Shown here piece after piece: positions 17,688 through 26,044 of a stretch of DNA of 64,000 nucleotides. The translations under genes were made by a program, and so were the position numbers. Below the pieces are notes generated by a model. The model had not been told where the DNA came from. It searched no databases and was given only the letters and a program-made list of their open reading frames with translations. This DNA is from Actinomadura viridilutea (GTDB lineage: Bacteria > Actinomycetota > Actinomycetes > Streptosporangiales > Streptosporangiaceae), in the NCBI GenBank assembly GCA_003001795.1, contig PVNI01000020.1, positions 58,051 through 122,050 of the forward strand. The letters run 5' to 3'. The number at the start of each line of letters is the position of its first letter. Position 1 is the stretch's first letter.

Positions 17688-18664
17688 TCGGCGCCGAGGA
17701 GCTGCTGCGGCTGTACGAGCGGATGGCGCTCATCCGCGGCACCGAGAAGGCCGCGCACGACCTGTTCATGGCGGGCCTGGTCAAGGGCACGACGCATCTG
17801 GCCGCAGGGCACGAGGCGGTCGCGGTGGGCGCGAGCGCGGCGCTGCGCGACGACGACTACGTGTTCGCCACCTACCGCGGCCATCACCACGCCATGGCGC
17901 GCGGCGCGACCGCCGAGGAGTGCCTGGCCGAGCTGATGAGCAAGGCCACCGGCGTGTGCAAGGCCAAGGGCGGCTCGATGCACCTGACGAAGGCGTCGAC
18001 CGGGATGCTCGGCTCGTACGCGATCGTGGGGGCGCACCTGCCGATGGCGGCGGGCGCGGCCTGGTCGGCGAAGCTGCGCGGCACGGGGCAGATCGCGGTG
18101 GCGTTCTTCGGGGACGGCGCGACCAACATCGGGGCGTTCCACGAGGCGCTCAACCTGGCGGCGGTGTGGTCGCTGCCCGCGGTGTTCGTCTGCGAGAACA
18201 ACTTCTACATGGAGTACACGCCGATCGGGAAGGTGACGGCCGTCCCGAACCCGGCGGCCGACCGCGCGTCCGCCTACGGGCTGACGGGCGAGGTCGTCGA
18301 CGGCAACGACGTGGTCGCGGTCGCCGAGGCGGTGGGACGCGCCGCCGCCCGCGCCCGGGACGGCGCGGGCCCCTCGCTCATCGAGGCGCGGACGTACCGG
18401 CATTACGGGCACAGCCGCGCCGACCCCGCCAAGTACCGGCCCGCCGAGGAGGTCGAGCGCTGGCTCGAGCGCGACCCGCTGAACCTGGCGCGGGCCCGTC
18501 TCGAAGCGCTCGGCGTCCCGGACGCGGCGCTGCGGGAGGTCGACGAACGCGTCCGCGCCGACGTGGACGCGGCCGTCGCGGCGGCCAAGGCGGCGCCCGG
18601 CCCGGACCCGGCCGAGGCGTTCACCGACGTATGGGCGGACGGAGGCGCGGCATGGCGGACATGA
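17684..18664 (+). CDS. TPP-dependent 2-oxoacid/acetoin dehydrogenase E1 component, alpha subunit
   Basis: 326 residues of the PDH-E1-alpha/AcoA family. The TPP-binding motif runs from GDGATNIGAFHEALNLA to VFVCENN. The phosphopantetheine-free, bacterial-type features KAKGGSMHLTKASTGMLGSYAIVGAHLP and the YRHYGHSRADPAKYR segment are present. ATG 17684 overlaps the M24 stop as ATGA. Together with the next gene it forms an alpha2beta2 decarboxylating E1. The absence of E2 and E3 genes beside it leaves open whether it feeds a shared E2 or acts alone. Confidence 0.92.
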   Translation: MIGAEELLRLYERMALIRGTEKAAHDLFMAGLVKGTTHLAAGHEAVAVGASAALRDDDYVFATYRGHHHAMARGATAEECLAELMSKATGVCKAKGGSMHLTKASTGMLGSYAIVGAHLPMAAGAAWSAKLRGTGQIAVAFFGDGATNIGAFHEALNLAAVWSLPAVFVCENNFYMEYTPIGKVTAVPNPAADRASAYGLTGEVVDGNDVVAVAEAVGRAAARARDGAGPSLIEARTYRHYGHSRADPAKYRPAEEVERWLERDPLNLARARLEALGVPDAALREVDERVRADVDAAVAAAKAAPGPDPAEAFTDVWADGGAAWRT

Positions 18665-19632
18665 TCACCTATCGGGCGGCGGTCGCCGAGGGCATCGCGC
18701 GGGAGATGCGCCGCGACCCGGCCGTGGTGTGCCTGGGCGAGGACATCGGCGCGGCCGAGGGCGTGTTCAAGACGACCGTCGGGCTGCTCAAGGAGTTCGG
18801 GCCCGAGCGGGTCTGGGACACCCCGATCTCCGAGCAGGCCATCGTCGGCGCCGCGATGGGCGCCGCGATGACCGGGCTGCGGCCCGTCGCCGAGATCATG
18901 TTCAGCGACTTCCTGGCCTGCTGCTGGGACTACCTGGCCAACGAGATCCCCAAGGTCCGGTACATGACCGGCGGGCAGGTCGCCGTCCCGCTGGTGGTCC
19001 GCACCGCCAACGGGGGCGGCCTGGGGTTCGGCGCCCAGCACTCCCAGGCCGTGGAGAACTGGGCGCTGACCGTGCCCGGGCTGAAGATCGCCGCGCCGTC
19101 CACCCCCGCCGACGTGATCGGCCTGATGGCCGCGGCGATCCGCAGCGACGACCCGGTCGTGTTCTTCGAGCACAAGGGCCTGATGGCCGGGCAGGGGCCG
19201 CTCCCGCCGGACGGCCACGTCGTGGAGCTCGGGCGGGCCGCGGTCGTGCGCGACGGCGCGGACCTGACGATCGTGGCGCTGGCGTCCACGGTGCCCACCG
19301 CCCTCGCCGCCGCCGACCGGCTCGCCGCCCGGGACGTCTCCGCCGAGGTCGTCGACCTGCGGTGCCTGGTCCCGCTCGACATGGCGATGGTGCTGCGGTC
19401 GGTGGAGCGCACCTCCCACCTGCTGATCGTCGAGGAGAACCCCTACCAGGGCGGCTGGGGCGGCACGGTCGCCTCCATCGTCGCCGACGAGGGGTTCGAG
19501 CTGCTCGACGCGCCGGTGCGCAGGCTCGCCGCGGCCTGCGTCCCCCTGCCGTTCGCGGACGTCCTGGAAGACCAGGTGATCCCGACGGTCGACAAGGTCG
19601 TCCAGGCGGCGCTGGCCCTGGCGGACTACTGA
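18652..19632 (+). CDS. TPP-dependent 2-oxoacid/acetoin dehydrogenase E1 component, beta subunit
   Basis: 326 residues of the transketolase-pyrimidine type. MITYRAAVAEGIAREMRRD is followed by VCLGEDIGAAEGVFKTTVGL, DTPISEQAIVGAAMGAAMTG, QHSQAVENW and a C-terminal domain (VVDLRCLVPLDMAMV, HLLIVEENPYQGG). ATG 18652 is preferred because GGAGG lies six bases upstream. It overlaps the alpha gene by 13 bases, so the subunits are translationally coupled. It pairs with the upstream alpha subunit. Confidence 0.92.
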   Translation: MADMITYRAAVAEGIAREMRRDPAVVCLGEDIGAAEGVFKTTVGLLKEFGPERVWDTPISEQAIVGAAMGAAMTGLRPVAEIMFSDFLACCWDYLANEIPKVRYMTGGQVAVPLVVRTANGGGLGFGAQHSQAVENWALTVPGLKIAAPSTPADVIGLMAAAIRSDDPVVFFEHKGLMAGQGPLPPDGHVVELGRAAVVRDGADLTIVALASTVPTALAAADRLAARDVSAEVVDLRCLVPLDMAMVLRSVERTSHLLIVEENPYQGGWGGTVASIVADEGFELLDAPVRRLAAACVPLPFADVLEDQVIPTVDKVVQAALALADY

Positions 19633-19742
19633 CCCGGGACCGCCGACATGAACGCCGCCCGCCGTCCGCACCGCCGAACCCCCGCAACCGAGTCTCCGCC
19701 GAGTCCGCTCCCCGCCCACCCACCCCTACGCAGGAGACGGCC

Positions 19743-21089
19743 ATGAGTCATCGCCTACTTCTCCGAGGCGGCCACGTGCTCACCATGGATCCCGACATCG
19801 GCGACCTGCCGTCCGGCGACGTGCTCGTCGAGGACGACGCGATCGCCGAGGTGGCGCCGCGCATCGACGCCGACGCCGAGGTGATCGACGTCGCCGGGCG
19901 CATCGTCATCCCCGGATTCGTGGACACCCACCGGCACACCTGGGAGACGGCCATCCGCGGGGTGGCCCCCGACGCCACCCTGGACGACTATTTCGTCGAG
20001 ATCCTCGACACCTTCGCGCCCGTCTACACGCCCGAGGACGTCTACGCGAGCAATCTCGCCGGGGCGCTGGAATGCCTCAACGCGGGCATCACCACGCTCG
20101 TCGACTGGTCGCACATCAACAACACGCCCGAGCACGCCGACGCCGCCGTCCGCGGCCTTCAGGAAGCGGGCATCCGCGCGCAGTACGCCTACGGCAGCGC
20201 CAACACGTCCCTCGCCGACTACTGGTTCGAGAGCAAGCTGGTCATCCCCGCCGATGACGTGCGGCGCGTGCGCTCCACGTACTTCTCGTCCGACGACGGC
20301 CTGCTCACCATGGCGCTCGCCGCCCGCGGCCCCGGGTTCTGCACGGACGACGTCGTCCGGGCGGAATGGGCGCTCGCCCGCGAGCTGGCCCTGCCCATCA
20401 CCGTCCACGTCGCCATGGGCCGCCAGGCCGGCCGGTTCGACATGGTCAAGCGGCTCGACGGCCTCGGCCTGCTCGGCCCGGACACCACCTACATCCACTG
20501 CTGCCACCTCTCCGACGAGGAGTGGCGCCTGGTCGCCGACACCGGCGGCACGGTCTCGGTCGCGCCGCAGGTGGAGATGCAGATGGGCCACGGCTGGCCG
20601 CCCGTGATGAAGGCGCTGGAGCACGGACTGCGGCCCAGCCTGTCCGTCGACGTCGTCACCACCGTGCCCGGCGACATGTTCACCCAGATCCGCGCGGCGT
20701 TCGCGGCGGACCGCGCCCGCGTCAACGCCGCCTGCTGGGAGGCCGACACGCCGGTCCCGGACACCATGCTCACCGCCCGCCGGATGCTGGAGATCGCCAC
20801 GATCAACGGCGCGCACGTCGCCGGGCTCGAAGCGCGCACGGGCTCGCTGACGCCCGGCAAGCAGGCCGACATCGTCGTGCTGGACGCCACGGGGATCAAC
20901 ACGGCGCCGGTGCACGACGCGGCCGCCGCGGTGGCGCTGTGCGCGGACGTGTCGAACGTGGAGACCGTGATCGTCGGCGGGGTCGTCCGCAAGCGCGACG
21001 GGCGGCTGCTCGCCGACGTCGGCAGGGTGCGGGGACTGGTCGAGGAGGCCCGCGACCGGCTCGTCGCGCAGGTGAGGAAGGCGGCATGA
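19743..21089 (+). CDS. Metal-dependent amidohydrolase (8-oxoguanine deaminase/TrzN/SsnA-like)
   Basis: A 448-residue amidohydrolase. The beta-sandwich N-terminus reaches the metal motif FVDTHRHTWET; further ligands are likely in ITVHVAMG and TTYIHCCHLSDEEW, with the aspartate in SLSVDVVTTVPGDMF. The C-terminal barrel closes with LTPGKQADIVVLDA. This subfamily deaminates or hydrolyses cyclic amidines, amides and aminoheterocycles. The start is preceded by AGGAGA. A 110-base gap separates it from the E1 beta gene, and the next gene overlaps its stop. It suggests a nitrogen-containing starting compound for the pathway. Confidence 0.9.
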   Translation: MSHRLLLRGGHVLTMDPDIGDLPSGDVLVEDDAIAEVAPRIDADAEVIDVAGRIVIPGFVDTHRHTWETAIRGVAPDATLDDYFVEILDTFAPVYTPEDVYASNLAGALECLNAGITTLVDWSHINNTPEHADAAVRGLQEAGIRAQYAYGSANTSLADYWFESKLVIPADDVRRVRSTYFSSDDGLLTMALAARGPGFCTDDVVRAEWALARELALPITVHVAMGRQAGRFDMVKRLDGLGLLGPDTTYIHCCHLSDEEWRLVADTGGTVSVAPQVEMQMGHGWPPVMKALEHGLRPSLSVDVVTTVPGDMFTQIRAAFAADRARVNAACWEADTPVPDTMLTARRMLEIATINGAHVAGLEARTGSLTPGKQADIVVLDATGINTAPVHDAAAAVALCADVSNVETVIVGGVVRKRDGRLLADVGRVRGLVEEARDRLVAQVRKAA

Positions 21090-21964
21090 CGGTACGGCAC
21101 ACGGTGCGCAGGGCGGCGGACGCCGAGTTCGCCGCCCCGGCCCCCGGATACCGGCGCTGGGACGCCGTCGGCGAGTCCACCGGCGCCGTGCACACCGGTT
21201 TCGCGATCTGCGAGCTGGACCCGGGGAGCTCCCTGCGCGCCCACATGCATTCGTTCGAGGAGTCGTTCTACGTGCTGGACGGATCGGCCGTCCTCGCGAC
21301 GCCGGAGAGCTCCGTCCGCGTCGTCGCCGGCGACTACGGGCTCGTGCCCGTCGGCGTCCCGCACGTGTGGCGCAACGACGGCGACGCCCCGTGCCGCTGG
21401 GCCGAGATGCAGGCGCCCGTGCCCCGCGCCCAGTACGGCGACGACACCTTCGCCGTGGACGCGTTCGACGCGCCGCCTCCCCGGCCCGTCAACGTGCGCG
21501 ACCCGCGGACCCGCCGCTACGGCCACATCGAACCCGCCAACATGGACCCGGCGAAGCAGACCCAGGACCTGCTGGCGGTCTCGGCGAGCATGCGCACCGC
21601 CCTGCTCGTCTACAGCGGCATCACCGTCAAGATGATGGTGGACGGGGAGCTCGGCGCGCGGCTGTCGACGATGTTCATGGTCCAGTACGACCCGGACGGG
21701 ATCGCGGGCCCCCACGACCATCCGTTCGAGGAGACGTACCTCATCCTCGAAGGCCGCACCGAGGCGGTCTTCGACGGGGAGCGCCATCTGCTCGAACCCG
21801 GCGACATCGCCTGGGCGGGCGCGGGCTGCGTGCATTCGTTCACCAACGCGGGCCCCGGGCGCGTCCGCTGGCTGGAGACGCAGGCTCCGCAACCGCCCTC
21901 GCGTCATTCGTACAGATTCGTCCGCGACTGGGAGCCCTTGCGGGGCAAAGGAGCTGCATCATGA
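21086..21964 (+). CDS. Bicupin protein
   Basis: 292 residues with two cupin domains. Domain 1 (about 30-110) has AHMHSFEESFYVLDGSAVL and DYGLVPVGVPHVWRN. Domain 2 (about 190-270) has GPHDHPFEETYLILEGRTEAVF and GDIAWAGAGCVHSFTN. Both carry the metal-binding His/Glu pattern, so both may be metal sites. The layout recalls bicupins such as ureidoglycine aminohydrolase or dioxygenases, but neither assignment is secure. ATG 21086 overlaps the amidohydrolase stop as ATGA. Confidence 0.85.
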   Translation: MTVRHTVRRAADAEFAAPAPGYRRWDAVGESTGAVHTGFAICELDPGSSLRAHMHSFEESFYVLDGSAVLATPESSVRVVAGDYGLVPVGVPHVWRNDGDAPCRWAEMQAPVPRAQYGDDTFAVDAFDAPPPRPVNVRDPRTRRYGHIEPANMDPAKQTQDLLAVSASMRTALLVYSGITVKMMVDGELGARLSTMFMVQYDPDGIAGPHDHPFEETYLILEGRTEAVFDGERHLLEPGDIAWAGAGCVHSFTNAGPGRVRWLETQAPQPPSRHSYRFVRDWEPLRGKGAAS

Positions 21965-22644
21965 CGACGATCGTGATCGTGGGCGGCACGTCCGGCATCG
22001 GCCGCGAGATCGCCCGGCGCCACGCGGCCGAGGGCGAGGAAGTGATCGTCACGGGACGGGACGCCTCCCGCGCCGCCACCGCCGCCAAGGAGGTCGGCGC
22101 CGCCCGCGGCCTCGCCCTCGACCTGACCCGGCCCGAGGAGATCGCCGCCGCGCTCGCCGAGGTGGAGCGCGTCGACCACCTGGTGCTGGCCGCGATCGAA
22201 CGCGACCAGAACACCGCGGCCGACTACCGGCTGGACGACGCGCGCCGCCTGACCACCCTCAAGCTCGTCGGCTACACCGAGGTCGTGCACGCGCTGCTGC
22301 CGCGCATGAGCCGCGACGGCGCGGTCGTCGTCTTCGGCGGCCTGGCCAAGGAGCGCCCCTACCCGGGGTCCACGATGGTGTCCGCCGTCAACGGCGCCGT
22401 GGTGGGGCTCGTGCACACGCTGGCCGTCGAGCTGGCGCCGATCCGGGTCAACGGGGTGCACCCGGGGATCGTCGGCGACAGCCCGTACTGGCGCGACAAG
22501 CCGCTCGACGCCGTCGTCTCCCGCACGCCCACCGGTCGCCTCGCCACCATGGACGACATCGCCGACGCGGTCTCCTTCCTCCTGCGCAACCGGTCGGTCA
22601 ACGGCGTCAACCTCAACGTCGACGGCGGCTGGCTGCTCACCTGA
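21961..22644 (+). CDS. SDR-fold protein lacking the Ser-Tyr-Lys catalytic triad
   Basis: 227 residues with the NAD(P)-binding signature VGGTSGIGREIARRH and the SDR C-terminal pattern FLLRNRSVNGVNLNVDGGWLLT. At the catalytic positions the usual Tyr-x-x-x-Lys reads V140-SAV-N144 (in STMVSAVNGAVVGL), and the serine position is a glycine (G127). The usual NNAG is AAIER. It may be a non-classical reductase, an isomerase or a cofactor-binding partner. ATG 21961 overlaps the bicupin stop as ATGA. It is the last gene of the operon. Confidence 0.88.
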   Translation: MTTIVIVGGTSGIGREIARRHAAEGEEVIVTGRDASRAATAAKEVGAARGLALDLTRPEEIAAALAEVERVDHLVLAAIERDQNTAADYRLDDARRLTTLKLVGYTEVVHALLPRMSRDGAVVVFGGLAKERPYPGSTMVSAVNGAVVGLVHTLAVELAPIRVNGVHPGIVGDSPYWRDKPLDAVVSRTPTGRLATMDDIADAVSFLLRNRSVNGVNLNVDGGWLLT

Positions 22645-22920
22645 CCGGACGGGCGCACCGGAGACCCGCATCCCGGTTCCGCGCGGCACGGCGGAACGGA
22701 ACCGCCGCTGCGGCCGCCCTCGAAATGCGCGTTCGACAGGCGCGCCTAAGCTCTCCGCGCACGACGTTTTTGTCCGTCGGTCTCGGCGCGGGGCGAGTGG
22801 TGGCACATGCCGCTCCACGCGTGTGCCACCCGCTCCGCGCCGATGCGCGCTGCCTGCACCGACGTTCCCGCTGCACAAAATGCTTTGCCGGGGGCGCGAG
22901 CCGGTGGAGACAATGACGCG
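22645..22920. other. 276-base gap downstream of the catabolic operon
   Basis: Nothing convincing was seen here apart from the probable promoter of the DinB gene. Confidence 0.4.
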
Positions 22921-23448
22921 ATGGGATGGGTGGCACCGGAAATCACGTTGGAACGCCCCTGGACCGACCACGTGACCGGTGACGAGCGCGCGCTCGCCGA
23001 CGCCTGGCTCGACTTCCATCGTCAGACGCTGCTGTGGAAATGCGGCGGGCTGACCGGCGAGCAGCTGAAGCTGCGCTGCGTCGAGCCGTCCGCTCTCTCG
23101 CTGCTCGGCATCCTCCGGCACATGGCGGAGGTGGAGCGGGACTGGTTCCGGTACCGGTTCGCCGGCGAGCGTCCCGGCTACCTCTACGTCACCGACGACG
23201 ACATGGACGCCGAGTTCGCCGTGGACGGCGCCGACGCCGAGGCCGACTACGCGACCTACCTCGCCGAGATCGAGGCCGTCCGCCGGACGACGGCGGGACG
23301 CTCCCTGGACGAGACGTTCCTGGACCCGCGCCGCGGGATCGAAATGAGCCTGCGGTTCGTGTACACGACCATGATCCAGGAGTACGCGCGGCACAACGGC
23401 CACGCCGACCTGCTCCGCGAACGCATCGACGGCGCGACCGGCCATTGA
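22921..23448 (+). CDS. DinB/DUF664 family protein
   Basis: 175 residues with the four-helix DinB fold pattern of the actinobacterial DUF664 group: LLWKCGGLTGEQLKLRCVEPSALSLLGILRHMAEVERDWF near the start and MIQEYARHNGHADLLRERIDG at the end. The latter holds the ExxRHNGHxD histidines that bind a metal. Members of this group are often thiol-dependent (mycothiol) S-transferases or unknown stress proteins. The ATG at 22921 is the only in-frame candidate near the GGAG at 22905. It is monocistronic and faces a shared terminator. Confidence 0.88.
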   Translation: MGWVAPEITLERPWTDHVTGDERALADAWLDFHRQTLLWKCGGLTGEQLKLRCVEPSALSLLGILRHMAEVERDWFRYRFAGERPGYLYVTDDDMDAEFAVDGADAEADYATYLAEIEAVRRTTAGRSLDETFLDPRRGIEMSLRFVYTTMIQEYARHNGHADLLRERIDGATGH

Positions 23449-23500
23449 CCGTCCCGGGCACGGGACGCGGGAGCCTCGCGGCCGACGCGCGGCCGAACAC

Positions 23501-23532
23501 GTGGAGAGCCCCCTCGCGAGGGGGCCCTCCAC
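23501..23532. terminator. Bidirectional terminator hairpin
   Basis: GTGGAG-A-GCCCCCTC and GAGGGGGC-C-CTCCAC form a 15-pair stem with one mismatch and a GC turn. It lies between convergent DinB and PEBP genes. Confidence 0.85.
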
Positions 23533-23552
23533 GCTCTGAGTTCAGGAAAGGG

Positions 23553-24083
23553 TCAGGACTTGTCGACCCCGTACAGCGCGACGATCGACGCCCGGGCCAG
23601 GGTGTGCGCGGTGATGTTGAACCCGACCACGGCGGGCGAGGCGTCGGAGTCCAGGCCCAGCGACTCGACGTCCAGGGCGTGCACGGTGAACACGTAGCGG
23701 TGCGGCTCGCCGGGCGGCGGGGCGCTGCCGCCGTACGCCTTGATCCCGTAGTCGTTGCGGGCGTGCACGCCCACCTTGGAGTCCTCGGTGCCCGCGCCGG
23801 TCGGCAGCGACGTGGTGGCGGCGGGAATGTCGAACAGCACCCAGTGCCAGAAGCCGCTGCCGGTGGGCGCGTCCGGGTCGAAGCAGGTGACCGCGAAGCT
23901 CTTGGTCTCGGCGGGGAACCCGGACCAGCTCAGGTGGGGCGACCGGTTGCGGCCGGTGAACCCCCAGTCGTCGAACACGTGCTCCTCGGACAGCCGCTCC
24001 CCGTCGGCGATGTCGTCGCTGGTCAGCGTGAACGACGGCACCTGCGGCAGGTACTCGTGCGGAAGCGGTGGCTTGGCGGCCAT
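23553..24083 (-). CDS. YbhB/YbcL family PEBP-like protein
   Basis: A 176-residue phosphatidylethanolamine-binding (Raf kinase inhibitor-like) protein. Motifs are NRSPHLSWSGFPAETKSFAVTCFDPDAPTGSGFWHWVLFDIP, which includes the family DPDAP segment, then GIKAYGGSAPPPGEPHRYVFTVHALD. No signal peptide is visible, so it is cytoplasmic. The start has GAGGAGGT upstream. The biochemical role of bacterial members is unclear. Confidence 0.92.
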   Translation of the reverse strand: MAAKPPLPHEYLPQVPSFTLTSDDIADGERLSEEHVFDDWGFTGRNRSPHLSWSGFPAETKSFAVTCFDPDAPTGSGFWHWVLFDIPAATTSLPTGAGTEDSKVGVHARNDYGIKAYGGSAPPPGEPHRYVFTVHALDVESLGLDSDASPAVVGFNITAHTLARASIVALYGVDKS

Positions 24084-24194
24084 GCGACCTCCTCGTCGGA
24101 CGACTCGTCAGATGATCTGCTTTCCCACCCTCATCTGTATCAGGGGCGCCCCGCGCGCGGCGGCCCGCACGGCGCGAAAGCGGCCGCGGATGCG

Positions 24195-24228
24195 AAAACC
24201 CGCCCGGTCACGGGGGGATCCGGGCGGG
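24195..24228 (-). terminator. Rho-independent terminator of the ABC exporter operon
   Basis: On the minus strand CCCGCCCGG, a 12-base loop and CCGGGCGGG are followed by TTTT. This is one of the few T-tailed terminators in the window. It lies about 30 bases after the ATPase stop. Confidence 0.85.
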
Positions 24229-24258
24229 GACGCGCGTCGACGGGGGTTCAGCGGGGGG

Positions 24259-25077
24259 TCACTTGCCGGTGGCTTCGTTGTAGGCGGCGAGGACCTCCTG
24301 GGGGTCGCCGTCCATCTTGATGCGGCCCTCGTCCAGCCAGATGACGCGGTTGCAGGTCTCCTCGATCACGTCGAGGTTGTGGGCGACGAGGAAGACCGCC
24401 CCGGCGTTCTTGCGCAGCTCGTCGATCTTGGCCTTGCTGCGGCGCTTGAACTTGGCGTCGCCGGTGGCCAGGGCCTCGTCGATGAGCAGCACGTCGTGGG
24501 TGCGGGCCGCGGCGATGGCGAAGCGCAGCCGGGCGCCCATGCCGGAGGAGTAGGTGGACATCGGATAGTCGATGAACCCCGGCTTGAGGTCGGCGAACTT
24601 GACGATCTCGTCGTAGCGCTTCTTGGTCTCCTCCGGGGACAGGCCCATGGCCAGGCAGCCCAGGATGATGTTGCGCGAGCCCGACAGGTCGCGCATCAGC
24701 GCGGCGTTGACGCCGAGCAGGGACGGCTGCCCGTCGGTGTAGACGGCGCCGCGGGCCGGGGGCAGCAGCCCGGCGATCGCCTTGAGCAGGGTGGACTTGC
24801 CCGAGCCGTTGGTGCCGATCACGCCGATGGCGTCGCCGCGGTAGGCGATGAACGACACCCCGCGGACCGCGTGCACCTCCTTCATCTGCGGCCGGTTCTG
24901 CCGCCGCAGGATGCGCAGCAGCGCGGTCGCCGCCGTGCCCTTGCCGCCGCCGGAGCTGTAGACCCGGTAGACGATGTGGAGGCCGTCCACCACGACGATC
25001 GGCTCGCGGGACGGGTCGATCACGACCTCGGGCTGCGCTCCCGTCACCGCGATCTTCTCCTTGAGCGCCTTAGCCAC
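24259..25077 (-). CDS. ABC transporter ATP-binding protein, polysaccharide/teichoic acid export (Wzt/TagH type)
   Basis: 272 residues. Walker A is GTNGSGKST, the signature is YSSGMGARLRFAIA and Walker B is VLLIDEALATGDAKF. The adjacent AHNLDVIEETCNRVIWLDEGRI and the N-terminal VVVDGLHIVYRVY are typical of the O-antigen/galactan/teichoic acid exporter class. There is no C-terminal carbohydrate-binding extension. The GTG start follows GGAGGAGAGG and overlaps the permease gene by eight bases, so the pair is coupled. It probably exports a cell-wall glycopolymer in partnership with that permease. Confidence 0.92.
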   Translation of the reverse strand: MAKALKEKIAVTGAQPEVVIDPSREPIVVVDGLHIVYRVYSSGGGKGTAATALLRILRRQNRPQMKEVHAVRGVSFIAYRGDAIGVIGTNGSGKSTLLKAIAGLLPPARGAVYTDGQPSLLGVNAALMRDLSGSRNIILGCLAMGLSPEETKKRYDEIVKFADLKPGFIDYPMSTYSSGMGARLRFAIAAARTHDVLLIDEALATGDAKFKRRSKAKIDELRKNAGAVFLVAHNLDVIEETCNRVIWLDEGRIKMDGDPQEVLAAYNEATGK

Positions 25078-26044
25078 GGCCGTACCTCTCCTCCGCTCGG
25101 TAGAAGTACCAGAATCCGCCGACGAAGGCGACGACGGCCCACAGAACCGCGTACAGCCACAGGCGGGCGTAATTGACGTCGTAGGGGACGAGGTCCTGCC
25201 GGAAGCTGCTGATCAGCGCGGTCCGCATGAGCTCGATGTAGACCGCGCCGGGGTTGGCCTCCAGGATGTGCCCGACCCAGGCGTGGCCGTCCCGGTTGAA
25301 GCGCTCCACCATCCGCGGGATGAAGAAGAACACCCCGGAGAAGTACAGCCAGGACCGGGTGATGAACGGCAGCAGCTGCTGGATGTCGCGCACGAACGCG
25401 CCCAACCGGGCGACGGCCAGGCTGATCCCCACGTTGAACAGCAGCTGCAGCGCGAGCACCGGAACGACCAGCAGCCAGTGCAGGGTGGGCATCTCGCCGG
25501 TGGCCAGCACGATCACCAGCAGCACCACCATGGAGATGAGCAGCTGCTGCAGCTCCATGATCACGTAGGCGAACGGCAGCGAGGCGCGCGGGAAGTGCAG
25601 CGCCCGGATCAGCGAGAGGTTGTTGCCGACCGACTTGGCCCCGGCGGTCAGCGACCGCTGGGTGAAGGTGAAGACGAAGACGCCCGTGATCAGGTAGGCG
25701 GTGAAGTTGTCGATGCCCCGGTTGGTCTGCAGCAGGACACCGAAGATCAGGTAGTAGACGAGCGCGTTCAGCAGCGGGGTGAGCACCTGCCAGAGCTGGC
25801 CCAGGCGCGAGGCCGAGTAGGTGGAGGCCGTCTTGGCCGAGGCGAACGCCCAGATGAACGTCCGTCGCTGCCAAAGCTCCTGAACGTATTTGCGCAGCGG
25901 AGGGCGGGCGGCGCTGCGTGTCAGCCCGTGCCGTTTGGCGAACTCGGCCAGGGACTCACCGACCCGTCCGTTGGCGAGTGAAGGGTCCGTGAGGGTGCCG
26001 ACCGGCTCGCCACCCGGGGAGCTGAGCCGTTCCGGGTGACTCAT
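25070..26044 (-). CDS. ABC transporter permease, polysaccharide/teichoic acid export (Wzm/TagG type)
   Basis: 324 residues. A cytoplasmic N-terminal stretch of about 65 residues leads into ABC2-type membrane segments: LGQLWQVLTPLLNALVYYLIFGVLL, LITGVFVFTFTQRSL, then helices through FSGVFFFIPRMVERFNRDG and a final VLWAVVAFVGGFWYFYRAEERYGRG. The order and spacing match O-antigen/teichoic acid exporters. ATG 26044 is chosen over a longer frame because the extra residues are unlike the family. No glycosyltransferases adjoin it in this window. Confidence 0.9.
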   Translation of the reverse strand: MSHPERLSSPGGEPVGTLTDPSLANGRVGESLAEFAKRHGLTRSAARPPLRKYVQELWQRRTFIWAFASAKTASTYSASRLGQLWQVLTPLLNALVYYLIFGVLLQTNRGIDNFTAYLITGVFVFTFTQRSLTAGAKSVGNNLSLIRALHFPRASLPFAYVIMELQQLLISMVVLLVIVLATGEMPTLHWLLVVPVLALQLLFNVGISLAVARLGAFVRDIQQLLPFITRSWLYFSGVFFFIPRMVERFNRDGHAWVGHILEANPGAVYIELMRTALISSFRQDLVPYDVNYARLWLYAVLWAVVAFVGGFWYFYRAEERYGRG

